Assembly: GCA_015680685.1 (NCBI GenBank)
Contig: MNCI01027256.1
Span: 55,107 to 119,106 of the forward strand
Source: Gnetum montanum
Lineage: Eukaryota; Streptophyta; Gnetopsida; Gnetales; Gnetaceae
Reading direction: 5' to 3'
DNA: 64,000 bases
In this document: positions 33,560 to 44,300 of the stretch, in pieces
How the letters are laid out: each line of letters opens with the position of its first letter
Numbering within the stretch: the first letter of the stretch is position 1
Program-made: the position numbers and the translations under genes
Notes under the pieces: generated by a model
Told to the model about the DNA's origin: nothing
Seen by the model: only the letters and a program-made list of their open reading frames with translations
Database searches by the model: none

Positions 33560-34347
33560 TCAAAGGCTTTATGACAATTTGTGTCCCACTCCCATGCAAC
33601 TTCTTTTTTTTATAGATTGGTCAAAGGAGTAGCAATTCCTGAGAAATTTTTGATGAATTTCCAATAAAAACTAGCTAACCCCATGAACTATCTAACCTCA
33701 TGTACATTAGTGGGAGCGGGCCATTGGCACACAACCTCTACCTTCTTCAGATTTGGCTTTACCAGCCCATACCCCACGAGATGCCCTAAAAATTTTAGCT
33801 CCGAGCAGCAGAATTCAAATTTTTCTTTCTTAATGTACAGCCGATTTTCTCGTAGCTTCTTAAGAACCATCTGTAGGTGGAGGGCATGTTCCTCCATTGA
33901 CTGGCTATATATCAAGATGTCATCAAGATAAACAATCACAAATTTTTCTAGGAAGGGTTGAAATATCTCATTCATCAAGGTACAAAATGTAGCCAACGCA
34001 TTGCAAAGCCCGAAAGGCATTACGGTCCATTCATACGATCCATACCGCGTTACACATGCAGTTTTTGCTTCGTTCCCTTCTGCAATGCGAACTTGGTAGT
34101 ACCCTTGTCTGAGGTCTAGTTGGATAAAATATCGAGCCCTTGCCAATTGATCAAACAAGTTAGAAATGAGTGGTACTAGGTACTTGTTCTTGATTGTGTG
34201 TTTATTTAGCAGTTTATAATCACAACAGAGCCGTAGTATTCCGTCCTCCTTGGTAACAAACAACACCGGTGCCCCATAAGGGGATTTTGAGGGACGAATG
34301 TATCCTTTGGATATTAAACCTTCAAGTTGCTTTTTCAATTCCCCCAA
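33560..34347 (-). pseudogene. Chromovirus reverse transcriptase
   Basis: An open 219-residue stretch (34347-33688) covers the RT palm and fingers: [74 protein letters not shown], and the active-site motif [12 protein letters not shown], then [11 protein letters not shown]. The catalytic YLDD is intact. The thumb/connection continues to about 33560 with stops. It is the longest uninterrupted transposon domain in the window. Confidence 0.9.
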
Positions 34348-34398
34348 TTCTAGTCCTGTTAATCGGTATGGCCTTTGGATAGGAGGATCAGTGCCAGG

Positions 34399-35000
34399 CT
34401 ACAATTCGATTTTGTGATCCACTGCTCTCCGAGGTGGCAAACTACCAGGTAGTTCAGGTGGCATCACATCTTTAAACTTATCGAGCACTTGTGCTATGAA
34501 TGGGTCAACAATAGCTTGGGATCCACAAGCCTTAGAAGGATCACCCATTTGCATAGCTAGCAGAAATTTCCTGGTAGGGTCCTTGGACAAGCATTTCATC
34601 ATCATTGGTGACACAATTTGGGGGCTAGCGCCCTCATCCTTTCCCATCTGTGCTCCATGAGTTTGAACGATGCATGGGGAACTTTCATGTGAAATAAAAA
34701 TCAAGTCCAAATGTGGGGCTATGAAAAATTTGGCCTTGCGTAAAAATTCTTGCCCCAAAATGACCTGAAAAGAGTCCATATCTAGAATTGAAAAATCTAG
34801 CACTCCTTGCCATGAGCCCACTTGAACGGGGACACCACGACACACCCTGATGCACCAAAGGGGCTTGAACTTGGCCAGCTTGTAGGATGCTTGGACGGGT
34901 TCCATCTTTAGCTACAAGTCTTTCACCATGGCTGGAACCATGTAATTGTGACTAGCCCTATTATCAATGAGGGCCCTTAGCTGACTTGAGCTCACAGTGA
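34399..35000 (-). pseudogene. Chromovirus retropepsin and linker
   Basis: On the minus strand the active-site region reads LRALIDNRASHNYM (about 34985-34945), where active relatives have ALIDSGASHNFM. The catalytic D-S-G triad is D-N-R, so the enzyme is dead. A stop follows, then an open stretch with CRGVPVQVGSWQGVLDF and DSFQVILGQEFL (34850-34740), the C-terminal retropepsin region. The linker ends DVMPPELPGSLPPRRAVDHKIEL before RT. Confidence 0.8.
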
Positions 35001-36419
35001 TCAGGGCCAATTGAATTTGATGTAGAGTATTAGGATAGGATTCTGGGAGTTTCCAGCTCCTGACTTCTGTGTAACCATGTCTGATAACTCCATCATCACC
35101 ACTAGCCTTTGTTGTTCCCCCAATGTGCTTCCATCAGTAATATGAAGGCATGGGTCAGGGTGATAATTGAGTGTCATCAATTGTTTCCTAGGAGCTAGCC
35201 CTTGCGTATTCTCAGTCCTTTCTAAACTCAGGGGACAATTTCTTGCCAAGTTATTTCCACGACACAAGAAGCACTGAATTGGCCCCTTAAAGACGCCTCC
35301 TGTAAACTGCTTCTTCTTGGCCCTAGGTTGCAACTTGCTCCTTGTATCCTTGCATTTTTGTTGAGAGCCTTGGTTCCCTAGAGTACCACCCATCGGGCGC
35401 CTACCTTGTTGAATTGATCTAAAGGTATTTCCACCTTTGATGGATCCTGTATCTATTCTCTGAGAGTGGGAGGGCATGCCATGCTTACGCTTCCCAGGCT
35501 TGTCCTTATCTGGCTTCGTTGCCTTGAAGTCCAAAAAAGTGCCAGCAGCTGCAATAGCCTCCGTGAGGGAGTCAATGCCTCTTCAACACAATTCCATCTA
35601 TGCCCATGGTTGTAGCCCATTTGCGAATTTGAAGAAATGATCCCAATCTCCCATATTGGGAATCAACAACATGAGTTCTTGGAAGCTATTGATATAATCC
35701 TCAAGCTTCCCTGAATGTTTTAGGATCTCTAGCTTGGTTCTAGCAACCCATTTAGAGTTCCCAGGATGGAACTGTTTGATCAATGCAGCCTTGAAGCTGT
35801 CCCATGTCTCGATATTTTTTGTCATGGTGCCCTTTTCTTGGGCACGAAGGAGACTAAGCCACCATAGCTTAGCACTTCCTATGAGAAATTGTGATGCTAT
35901 GGAGACCTTTTGGGTTGCAGGAACACCCCCGGTATTTAGGTACATATCCGCATCATGGAGGAAGGCATGGATTTTAGCATCATTTCTCTCACCATCATAA
36001 GAACTCGGTTCTCTAGCTTTGATATGGGCTGTCACTACTAGCTCATCTGCCAAGTGTCATGCTAAGGAGGATTTCAAGATGGCGTTTTCAATTTTCAAAT
36101 AAGATAGTTCTTGATTTACCCCCACCAGGGCATCCTCCAGAACTTTCACCCAACCAACTAGGTCCTCAACCAAGGATGCTTTTGTTTGTGCCTCTTCCAA
36201 GGATCCAAATAGATCCTTGTAGAGGTTGATCATGCGATCCAGATGACCTTCCAAGATCGAAACCTTAGCCTCTGCCAATTTCACCCTGTCCTTGGAGCAA
36301 AGATCCATCTTTTCTTGTGGCAAGTCAACATCTTTAAGAATGTGATAGATCGCATCCACATTCTCTAGACCAAGATGGGCTAAGGCCTCATCAATTGCCT
36401 TGACACGATCCCATAACAT
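35001..36419 (-). pseudogene. Chromovirus gag
   Basis: An N-terminal coiled-coil-like segment (36419-36057) ends in a stop. The capsid region follows: YDGERNDAKIHAFLHDADMYL, AKLWWLSLLRAQEKGTM, FKAALIKQFHPGNSKWVARTKLEIL and DYINSFQELMLLIPNM (36053-35598). After a second stop, a basic segment carries the zinc knuckle CFLCRGNNLARNCP (about 35270-35230), CX2CX3HX4C-type with Asn in place of the His. Gag would form the virus-like particle; here the frame is split into three. Confidence 0.85.
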
Positions 36420-36660
36420 TTGAAACTTAGTCTCATCTTGACCAAGTTCTATTTCAGCATCAATTTCTGGATTTTATTGAACATCAACCATGTCACTCGG
36501 TCCACCAGGCTCCATGTTTGCCAAAGAGAGAACTTTAGCACAAGGCCATCCTCCAAGGAAGAGTGGTTGGCAGAAGTTGAAAATGGTGAAAATGGAAACC
36601 TCACGAACCACAAACCCTGGTACCCACTTAGCAAGAAATTTTTACCAATAACTGAAACTA

Positions 36661-36676
36661 TGAGGCTCTAATACCA
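36661..36676 (-). other. Chromovirus primer binding site, tRNA-iMet type
   Basis: On the minus strand TGGTATTAGAGCCTCA lies two bases after the end of the 5' LTR. It matches the plant iMet site TGGTATCAGAGCC with one transition. Confidence 0.85.
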
Positions 36677-36678
36677 TC

Positions 36679-37242
36679 TGTAACAATGTTGTCCCTGAGC
36701 ACGTTGTTTGGCACCCCAAGAGTTTTCCAAGTAGATTTTGAATTAGGACAAAACTCAAGAGGAATACGCCGCAGCAATTAACAAGCTTGAAACACATGCC
36801 AACAAACAATGTGTTAGCATTAGCATGTCTCCTGAGCGGTGTTTCATAAACAATATTCACGATACACTAACAAGCTAGATAGCACTCCCTTGCTCCACTC
36901 ACATGGACACCACGGGGACTATCAGCTGAACCCTCTAGATTCATCACTGCGTGCTGGTAGTTGGTGTCGTGCTCCAAAGAGCACATGCAACATCCCATAG
37001 CATGTCCCATGACACACCCAGTAAAAATACCCCAACGTAGAGTTGAACTACGTAACCCTCCCATGCAAGGTCCTACCGAGTGGGGTAATGAGGTAGGTCA
37101 TAGCCTCCTCTTAATAATGCATGGTACTGCCATGCCAGTATGGTTCCGAAGACACAAGGAGCGGAGGACCCCTTGTGCCCCCATGGCCCCTGAATCGTGG
37201 GGGAGGTAGTAGGCTACCAGCAACCCTACTACCTCTCTCACA
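36679..37242 (-). repeat. Chromovirus 5' LTR
   Basis: Partner of 30443-31005. Ends are TGTAAC and CTCACA in plus-strand orientation. It is followed by the TGCTA target duplication. Confidence 0.9.
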
Positions 37243-38000
37243 TGCTACCTTCTCTTTGGTGGTTGTGGCCTTGGTCATAGCTACTGTCAAAATGTCCATC
37301 TTTACCATGCATTTGTGTTCCTTTTTAGAACACTTTGTATCTGTTGGAATTAGAACCTGGGTTATGGATGGTTGAGTGAAGGTTCTGATACATAACCCCT
37401 TGACCAAAGTCAACGAGAGAAACATCATTTTGTGGGAAACCTCCTGAGGTAGGTTCACCACTCTCATTTTTGCTTAGGACATGTGGGACATCCTAGGACC
37501 ACTTACCCTTCATAGATTTGTGATGTCTCTCTTGTTGTAGGTCCCTTTGATGTTGTGCCTTCGTGGGTTGATACTCCCTAGAGTCATGCTCATGCACAAC
37601 GTATTCTGCCTGCAAGTGCTGCATACCAATTCATGTGAGAGCATGAAGAAGCATGCTTGGGACTGAGCGATCAGGAGGTAACACTATGTTACCTTCTAAA
37701 TCTTGCCAACATAGTTGTTCATCCTTGTGGAGGATAAAGGTGAAGTCTAGTATATACTCATTGGGATGAACATATACCACATGAAACTATTGGGGTACTG
37801 GCAGTTCATCATGTGTACTATGCCTTCGATTGTTTCTTGTATCAGACCTAGGCGATTAGACACTCTCGTAAGAAGAAGGAGACATAATTATTTATTCAGT
37901 GTGCAATATTCCTCTTGACGATTGTAAAATAACCAACCCTAAGGGTTCATTCCAATGATGGGAATATTTTCTAAGTTTTAGTTAGTGCACAGACAACAAA
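37243..38000 (-). pseudogene. E2 leader and 5' gag, beyond the nested element
   Basis: This is the E2 sequence to the right of the chromovirus, from the insertion site to the primer site. It has no uninterrupted frame. By position it corresponds to the leader and N-terminal gag of E1 (4508-5500) and E4 (61770-62800), but it is too decayed for domain calls. Confidence 0.5.
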
Positions 38001-38020
38001 GTCCATAGCAATGGTGCCAA
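38001..38020 (-). other. E2 primer binding site, tRNA-Asp-like
   Basis: The minus strand reads TTGGCACCATTGCTATGGAC directly after the LTR end ACTCATCA. It aligns with the Athila-type tRNA-Asp site TGGCGCCGTTGCCGGGGAC. Confidence 0.75.
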
Positions 38021-38957
38021 TGATGAGTGACGAGGTATCCCTACACTTAACCATATGAATATGAGCATACACGCATGATCCGGTCGAATTCCAAGGACTA
38101 AGTGCTTATGCTCCTTTATGGAACAAGGACGGGTTAGTCAATCGTTGCCTTTCTAAGCTTACTTGTATGACACGATTGTATGGTTAAGTAAACTTGAGAT
38201 ATATGATTTTTATATATTTTTATGTTTTATGTCCTGGTGCTACAAAGGGAGGAGTGAACTAATTAAGTAACTAACTTAATTTAACTAATCGACTATGCTC
38301 TAACTAGTCCTAACACCAGCATCCATTCCCACTTGTCATACACATCCTTAACCAATGCAACACTATTGGGATTACGAAACGCTAATCATTACTGGGTTAC
38401 CAAGTGTTCCACGCATGCTCGAAGCGGTTGTACTGAGTGTGCTTACTTGAGAGAGTTAATAGAGAAAGAGAGAGAAAAAACATTAATTAACTAAGAAAAG
38501 CATTAAATAACTGTAAATAACATTAAATAAGCTATTTTGAATGCTACAAGGTTTATCACAAAGTTCGTTTATTTTTGGCCACAAGGTGTGCTCAGGTACA
38601 CAATGTTCAAATAAAAATGCATTCACTTTATGACTCCTACTGTGGGCACTCAGAAATAATTCTAACTCTAAGAAGAAAAAAAGGCAAGAGTTAGGTAAGG
38701 GACTAAGACTAATTAACTAACTATTGCCAAACCAAGTGTGCCCACCTCTTATTTATAAGCAATGAGACAGGTCCCGACAACGGATGCCCAATATTGTGCA
38801 TGTACACTCAACCATATGAGCAATGAGGTATCCCTTCATAAATTTATCATAGATTTATGTATCCTCTTCCCACTAAATTTATGTATCCTATATACGGCAC
38901 TGATATCATGTACCCGATATCGCGGATGCGATATCGCGGCCTGATATCACAGTTCAT
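38021..38957 (-). repeat. E2 5' LTR
   Basis: Plus-strand TGATGAGTGACGAGG to CAGTTCATC; partner of 22733-23331. The minus-strand TATA box is at 38757-38750. U3 has a GATATC dyad cluster at 38900-38950, including two CGATATCGCGG-type units at 38915-38942. About 90-100 bp around 38790-38895 is absent from the partner and contains words that also occur at the other end of the LTR (aaccatatgagcaatgaggt). Confidence 0.85.
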
Positions 38958-41189
38958 CTGAATGCTACAAAACATTTCTATCATCTAGGAGTCTTAATGC
39001 TTATCCTGTCAAGCTGTAGTTTTAGGAGGATTAATAGATTAGCAAAATCTTAACCTCCTAAAGAGGATTTCTAGGGAAAGTTAGTGGATGAGCGGTCTTA
39101 GAAAAGTCAGTGGATTAGCAAAATCCTAACCTCCCAAAGAAAATCTGATAAAGAGAATCAGTGAAAGTCTAACATCTTAGAGTGACTCTGCTTAGCTGCA
39201 ACAAACATGGAAGCTAGAAAACAGCTCAGTAAAAGATGCTAAAATCACAGGCAAAAGGACTGCACTGAAGTAATACAGTTCATTGTTTTCTTGCATCTGC
39301 TATCTCTTTCAAAGTCCATCCTAGACTTTTCAAAATCTATGATAAATTTAGTAGAGGAGGATACATAACTTTCCGTATAGGATATTATCATGCATCTGTT
39401 ATCTCTTCCAACTTAATCTCATGCCTTTCAAATATATTATAAAACTAGGAACAGGAGGATACAAAATTTTCCATACTGGATAAATCAATGAGAATTGTGA
39501 TTAGTGGGAAGAAACCCGAACCTGTTGTAAAAATGGAAATCGAAACTTTCATGTAATGTAAACGGGAACCTGTCGAAAAAAATGGAATGCCAAAAACTTT
39601 CATGCAACATGGACGCCTTAGTTATCTAGATAATAGCAACTCATTAAAATTTAAAATATCATCTACCAAATGCATGCTTTAATCAGCACGTAACATGTTT
39701 TGCTTTGTGAAATTGGAATCGAAATTTTATTACATGTACGGCAAAAGCATTTTGTACAAAATACCTCAGCAGGAATATTTTTAGAGGATATTGAATATAT
39801 CGAATAATTATATATATGGTTTCAGAACAACCTTAAGATATTATCGTGGTAATGATGATATATGAAATACTTCATACCAAGTTCCGCTTGTTTTATTTGC
39901 ATTTTAAAATATCAGGTCTTAGACACTAATAAAATGTGTTAATTTTTTATTACCTACAATAGTTATAGCAATGTCTTTTTCATGTTGAGCATTTTTTCAT
40001 TATCTACAAATGTATATGTTTAAATTTTGGATTACTTGGTTCAAAATGATTGTTTTAGATCTATTTGCCTTAAAATCAAAGTTTTACTTCCATGGCCTTG
40101 GGCCAATAGGCCTACTAATAGTGCCAATAGGCCTACTAATAGTGGACCTAAGGGTCTTTCTTGTTCATGGTAAATAATATAAATTGGTCATAGTACAAGA
40201 GAGAATATAAGAAAAAGCTATATAAATTATATATATTCATATTTTTTTCTTTGTAGTGGGTTTATATTTAAAAAAATTATAGCATCCCATTTAAACTACT
40301 TCCACTACTTGTCATCTTTTTTCTCATTTGTTACTAGAAAGACTTACTTCTAGTTAAACTATTTTCATTGTGTACTATTTTGTCCTTTGTTAGTGAGCTA
40401 GGAAAATTTGATTATAAGGTTTGAGTTTGTTTAGAGCTAAAAGATCCTAGCCACCAAAATATAAAAGGATAAAAAAGGATCATCACCCAAAAGGTCAATG
40501 CTTATCCTACCAACATAGGGTCCTAGGAGGATCGATGGATGAGTGAAAGCTTAACCTCTTTCAACTAACTACACCCAAGGTCTTATGACTTGAGAAACAA
40601 ACCAAAATATAGATATCTATAATAAATATACTAGACACGATATTCAAGTCATCTATGCCAAGTACTATCCCTTTTTATTGTGACTTGTTGAGTTTTGTTA
40701 GACCCCAAAAAATGAATAATAATATTACAATAATTTAGAATACATCATATCATTGAAGACAACATAAAGAAAAAGCCCAATAATTTTGGAGATGCCTTTT
40801 CAAGTTTTCATCCTTATAACCAATCTTGAAAAACCTCCCCTCTCAAGTAGGAAAAGGACTAGGCCTTGCCCTTATTACAAAATTACCTCACAGGTTTTCA
40901 CTTCTTATAAACGGTTTCTTGTAAAGAGGAGAAAACTCTCTCCAAAGATGAAAGAATTTGACTTCTTGAGTTACTACTCCAATGGTACAACATGCCCTTG
41001 GTATAATGTCATTTTATACACAAGTTCGTAGTGTTGATCATTCATCATTGAGGCATTACTTATTTAGAGCATGTAAGTTAAAGATTCAATTTAAGGAGTA
41101 TATTAAGACACATGCCACCTAAGGGTATAGTAAAAATATACATTCATTAGGGAAGGGGATTTTCTGGAACCTAAAACTTTTTTTCTTTT
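38958..41189. other. Gene-poor stretch with small repeats
   Basis: 38960-39065 repeats the sequence at 22540-22640 (words such as taggaggattaatagat and gcaaaatcttaacctcc); a shorter copy is near 40500-40560. An imperfect tandem duplication occupies 39291-39481, with each unit running from TGCATCTG(C/T)TATCTCTT to an AGGAGGATACA-type end, about 100 bp apart. No gene is supported. Confidence 0.6.
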
Positions 41190-41310
41190 AAACAATATTT
41201 ACCTCAAATACATATACTAAAATTAGAACTCTATAACTTAGTATTGCCCATTAGAATCGAACCCATAACTTTAACTTTTGAATTAAGAGTTTGACCGCTA
41301 GGCTAACTCT
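41190..41310 (-). repeat. tRNA-derived SINE-like element, best-preserved copy
   Basis: On the minus strand the head reads AGAGTTAGCCTAGCGGTCAA, with an A box (TTAGCCTAGCGG) at 41306-41295. A near-perfect B box GGGTTCGATTC follows at 41264-41254, a polymerase III internal promoter layout. The tail CTAATGGGCAATACTAAGTT is shared with the other copies (18684-18785, 898-982, 59806-59880). It is not a tRNA gene: no acceptor-stem pairing or intact anticodon arm could be drawn. Confidence 0.65.
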
Positions 41311-44300
41311 TTATTATTATGAGGCAAAAAATTGGGTGTGAGCTTCGACTTTAGGGAAGTATCAAGGGATAATCATCCCAACTCCTAGAACTTTTGACAT
41401 ATTTAATGCATCTACTTTTCTAATGAAGAGAAAAGAATTTGAGAAAATAAAAAACATGCTAATGTCAAAGGAAAGAAAAAAGCAAACTCAAAAAGATACC
41501 AATGATAGTAAAAATAAGTAATGGCATAAAAACTAAATGAGATAGAGACTTCCATAAATGATTTTACCTTTATGTCAGAAAATATTACCTTATTCGTAAT
41601 GGTAAAGATTCTTTAGAAAGTTTTTTTTTGTTAAATGATGAAGTAATAGTAAAGGTAGGATACCTTATTTCCAATGAATCTACCTTTTCTAAAAAGATTG
41701 CTATTTCATCATTGTTGAGGAAGTGTAAAAATATGTGGATAAAATAAACTTTTCAATTATAAAATTAAGGCCTAAATTTGAATTTTTATGTGAGTGTAGC
41801 TTGGGCATGATCTCGTGGTGCTGACAATGGTGGACACCAAGTTGATTGCTAGCTAAACGCAAGTCACATTTAATGACTTTTGTGAAACCCAATCGTCATG
41901 AGTTGGGTGCAACTTCATTGCGAGTCACTTGAATTAGAGCATAATCAAACCACATATCACAATGAGATCATCCTCATAAAAATAAGAAAAGCCAAAGGTA
42001 GTGCAACCTAGACACGATTAGGGTGGTAGAAGGAGTCCAAAAAAAAGTACTTTAAAACTAAAATGTTTTTAATTTTCATGTCATTACTTCAATACGAGTT
42101 CATGGCTACCTCAACATTAATGAAGTGCAAGTACTTAAAATGCAAAATTTTGACTAACTATTGGATTGCTAATCCATGGCAAGTGAAACACTAGCTCTAT
42201 GATTCAAAAATTGTTCCAACTCCTCGGTTGTTAGTCCAACACTAATTGATCCTACTTATAATATGCTATAAATGAGCTATAACTTCTTCGTTTCTTGGAG
42301 TTTTGAGCAAATCTTTGGGGTACTTAGAAAGCTTTTTAAAAAATCTACCTACAAAATTTCATGATAATCAAATCTTAGTTAATAAGTGGGATTGGGCTCA
42401 AAAGAATGCTTCAAAATTTAATTATTGATCTTCTACAATATGAAATAAGATGATGAATGCACTTAGATCTTTCAATATTGTAACCTAAAATTGATATGAT
42501 ATAGTGTTGATGATTTGTAAATGTGTTTGGAATAATTTAAGGATGAATTATCTATGGATAAATGTGGAATAAATATAGATTCAATGCGGAAAGGAATTTG
42601 AAATATTGTAGAAATAATGTGGAATGAAATTGTAAAGATTAAATGTAAAAATTATGGAAATAGACCATGGAAATTATGAAAAGTTGTCTTGAAAATTTGA
42701 GTTACATGAAAATGGCCAAGCTATTACATCATGCAACATAGCAAGGAATAATATTGATTAAGTAGCGCAAGCTAAACAATTGCTTTTGATAAATTATTTA
42801 AAAAATTTAAATGCATGTGAGGATGAGAGAATACATTAAGTACTTTTCAAAGATATGTTAACTTATAAGTTCCATTATGGGAAATTTATGGAAGACCAAG
42901 GTGATTTAAAAAATTATTAGATCAATGATTTTAGTCTATTATCCAGAGATAATTGTCATAGAAGAATCAACTTCATTCTATTACAAAGTGCACTTAGCAA
43001 TAGAAAGGAAGGTATCCAATCCAATGCTTCACTTTGAAAAATCTCAAAGTATAAATTAGCTAAAATCTATTCATAATAAGCATCTTTAGGTATGAACAAA
43101 TGTTGTCATATTTAAAGTCATACTTTAAAAAAGTGGTTTGAAACAGCTACTTAGAAAAACACTCTTTCCTTAAATTTTTTCTTTTGTGTAGGTCTAAAGA
43201 CAGCTAGATCCATTAGTGTTTCCATCTTGTGTTTTAGAGATACCAATTTGACTATGAAATGATTGGACAACTAGGATACCTAAGGGTTGGAACTCCATTG
43301 AAGACCAAAGCCCCACCCCTAATATCAAATCTATCCAAGTATCCATTTGTTCCAATTAATATGGTAGCTATAGATAATCATAATATCTAATAAATTTAGA
43401 AGAAAAGATAACAACAATATTAACTAGATTTTTCTTCTTTGACCTCCCTTCTAAGACTTCAAAAGAACTTATGTTGTGTTTAGTATTTCAAATATTTAAC
43501 TATTTTTATTACATTTGGGTTCTCACATCATTTTCAAAACAACCTTGTTAACAACCTAAATAAAACAAAACAAACAAATAAAAAACAATGAACAGATAAT
43601 TACGAAAAAGAAAGAAAGAAAGAATGCAACACCAACGCATTAGCATAAGTTAAGCAAAGATTTTAGCAACAATGTTGATCTAAACTTCAAGATTTCATTA
43701 GCTAAAGAAGATGATCAATCCCTAATTTCAAGTCAAGTTCTTCCAACTTGAGACTTAATTTATTTACTTAATTTAAAAAATAACAAGTTAAATAACCTCC
43801 AACCACTAGTGAAGCTCTCTCAACCGAAGACTTAAGCTGAAAAATAACAAGCTCTTTAACTTGAGTGAGCTATAGCTAAAGGACCAAAACCTACTACTAG
43901 CATCCTTGGTGCCAATAGATGCCATCTTTAAGGCATGTTCTAAGCATAGATATCACAATCAAATATTCCCTCAAAAAAGGAGATGTAACTTCTTAGAAAA
44001 AAGAGAAGCATCTTTGAGAAGAGTTTCTTCCCAATATCTTTCCAATACTTCCAATTAGAAAATAAATCATTAACAACAAAGGAAACAAATTTAAAGATCT
44101 AAGCATGCATAGCAAAAATAGTCATAAAAAAATATGAAATAGTTTAGGTATTACATGAAATGCTAAAACTCATCAATATAATTAGATATCATATATTTTA
44201 AATGATGTAATTATAAATTTTGAGAAGGAAAATAAGCTTTTATCAATATAATTGGATATCATATATTTTAAATACAACATGTAATGCTAAATTTTGAGAA

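Larger units (their letters stand above)
30443..37242 (-). mobile_element. Nested chromovirus (Ty3/Gypsy with chromodomain)
   Basis: This is a 6.8-kb element on the minus strand with LTRs at 36679-37242 (5') and 30443-31005 (3'). It has a tRNA-iMet-type primer site, gag, PR, RT, RNase H, integrase and a C-terminal chromodomain. A perfect 5-bp target duplication, TGCTA, flanks it (30438-30442 and 37243-37247). It sits inside E2 gag in the same orientation. By hand, the first ~120 bp of the two LTRs differ at about 12 sites, 10 of them transitions, so the insertion is old but younger than E2. Confidence 0.95.
22733..38957 (-). mobile_element. E2: Athila/Tat-like Ty3/Gypsy element, minus strand, hosting a nested chromovirus
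   Basis: Read on the minus strand: 5' LTR (38957-38021), PBS (38020-38001), leader and gag (38000-37243, then 30442 down to about 28800), protease, RT, RNase H, integrase, a non-coding block, polypurine tract, and 3' LTR (23331-22733). A chromovirus occupies 30443-37242. Coding parts are closely related to E1 and generally better preserved. No extra ORF lies between integrase and 3' LTR. A matching target duplication was not found: 5' and 3' flanks differ, but both flanks belong to the same repeat family (compare 22540-22640 with 38960-39065). Confidence 0.85.

Noticed and set aside
41254-41307. A functional tRNA gene
   Set aside because: A and B boxes are present, but acceptor-stem pairing and a credible anticodon arm are lacking, and related decayed copies show it is a repeat.
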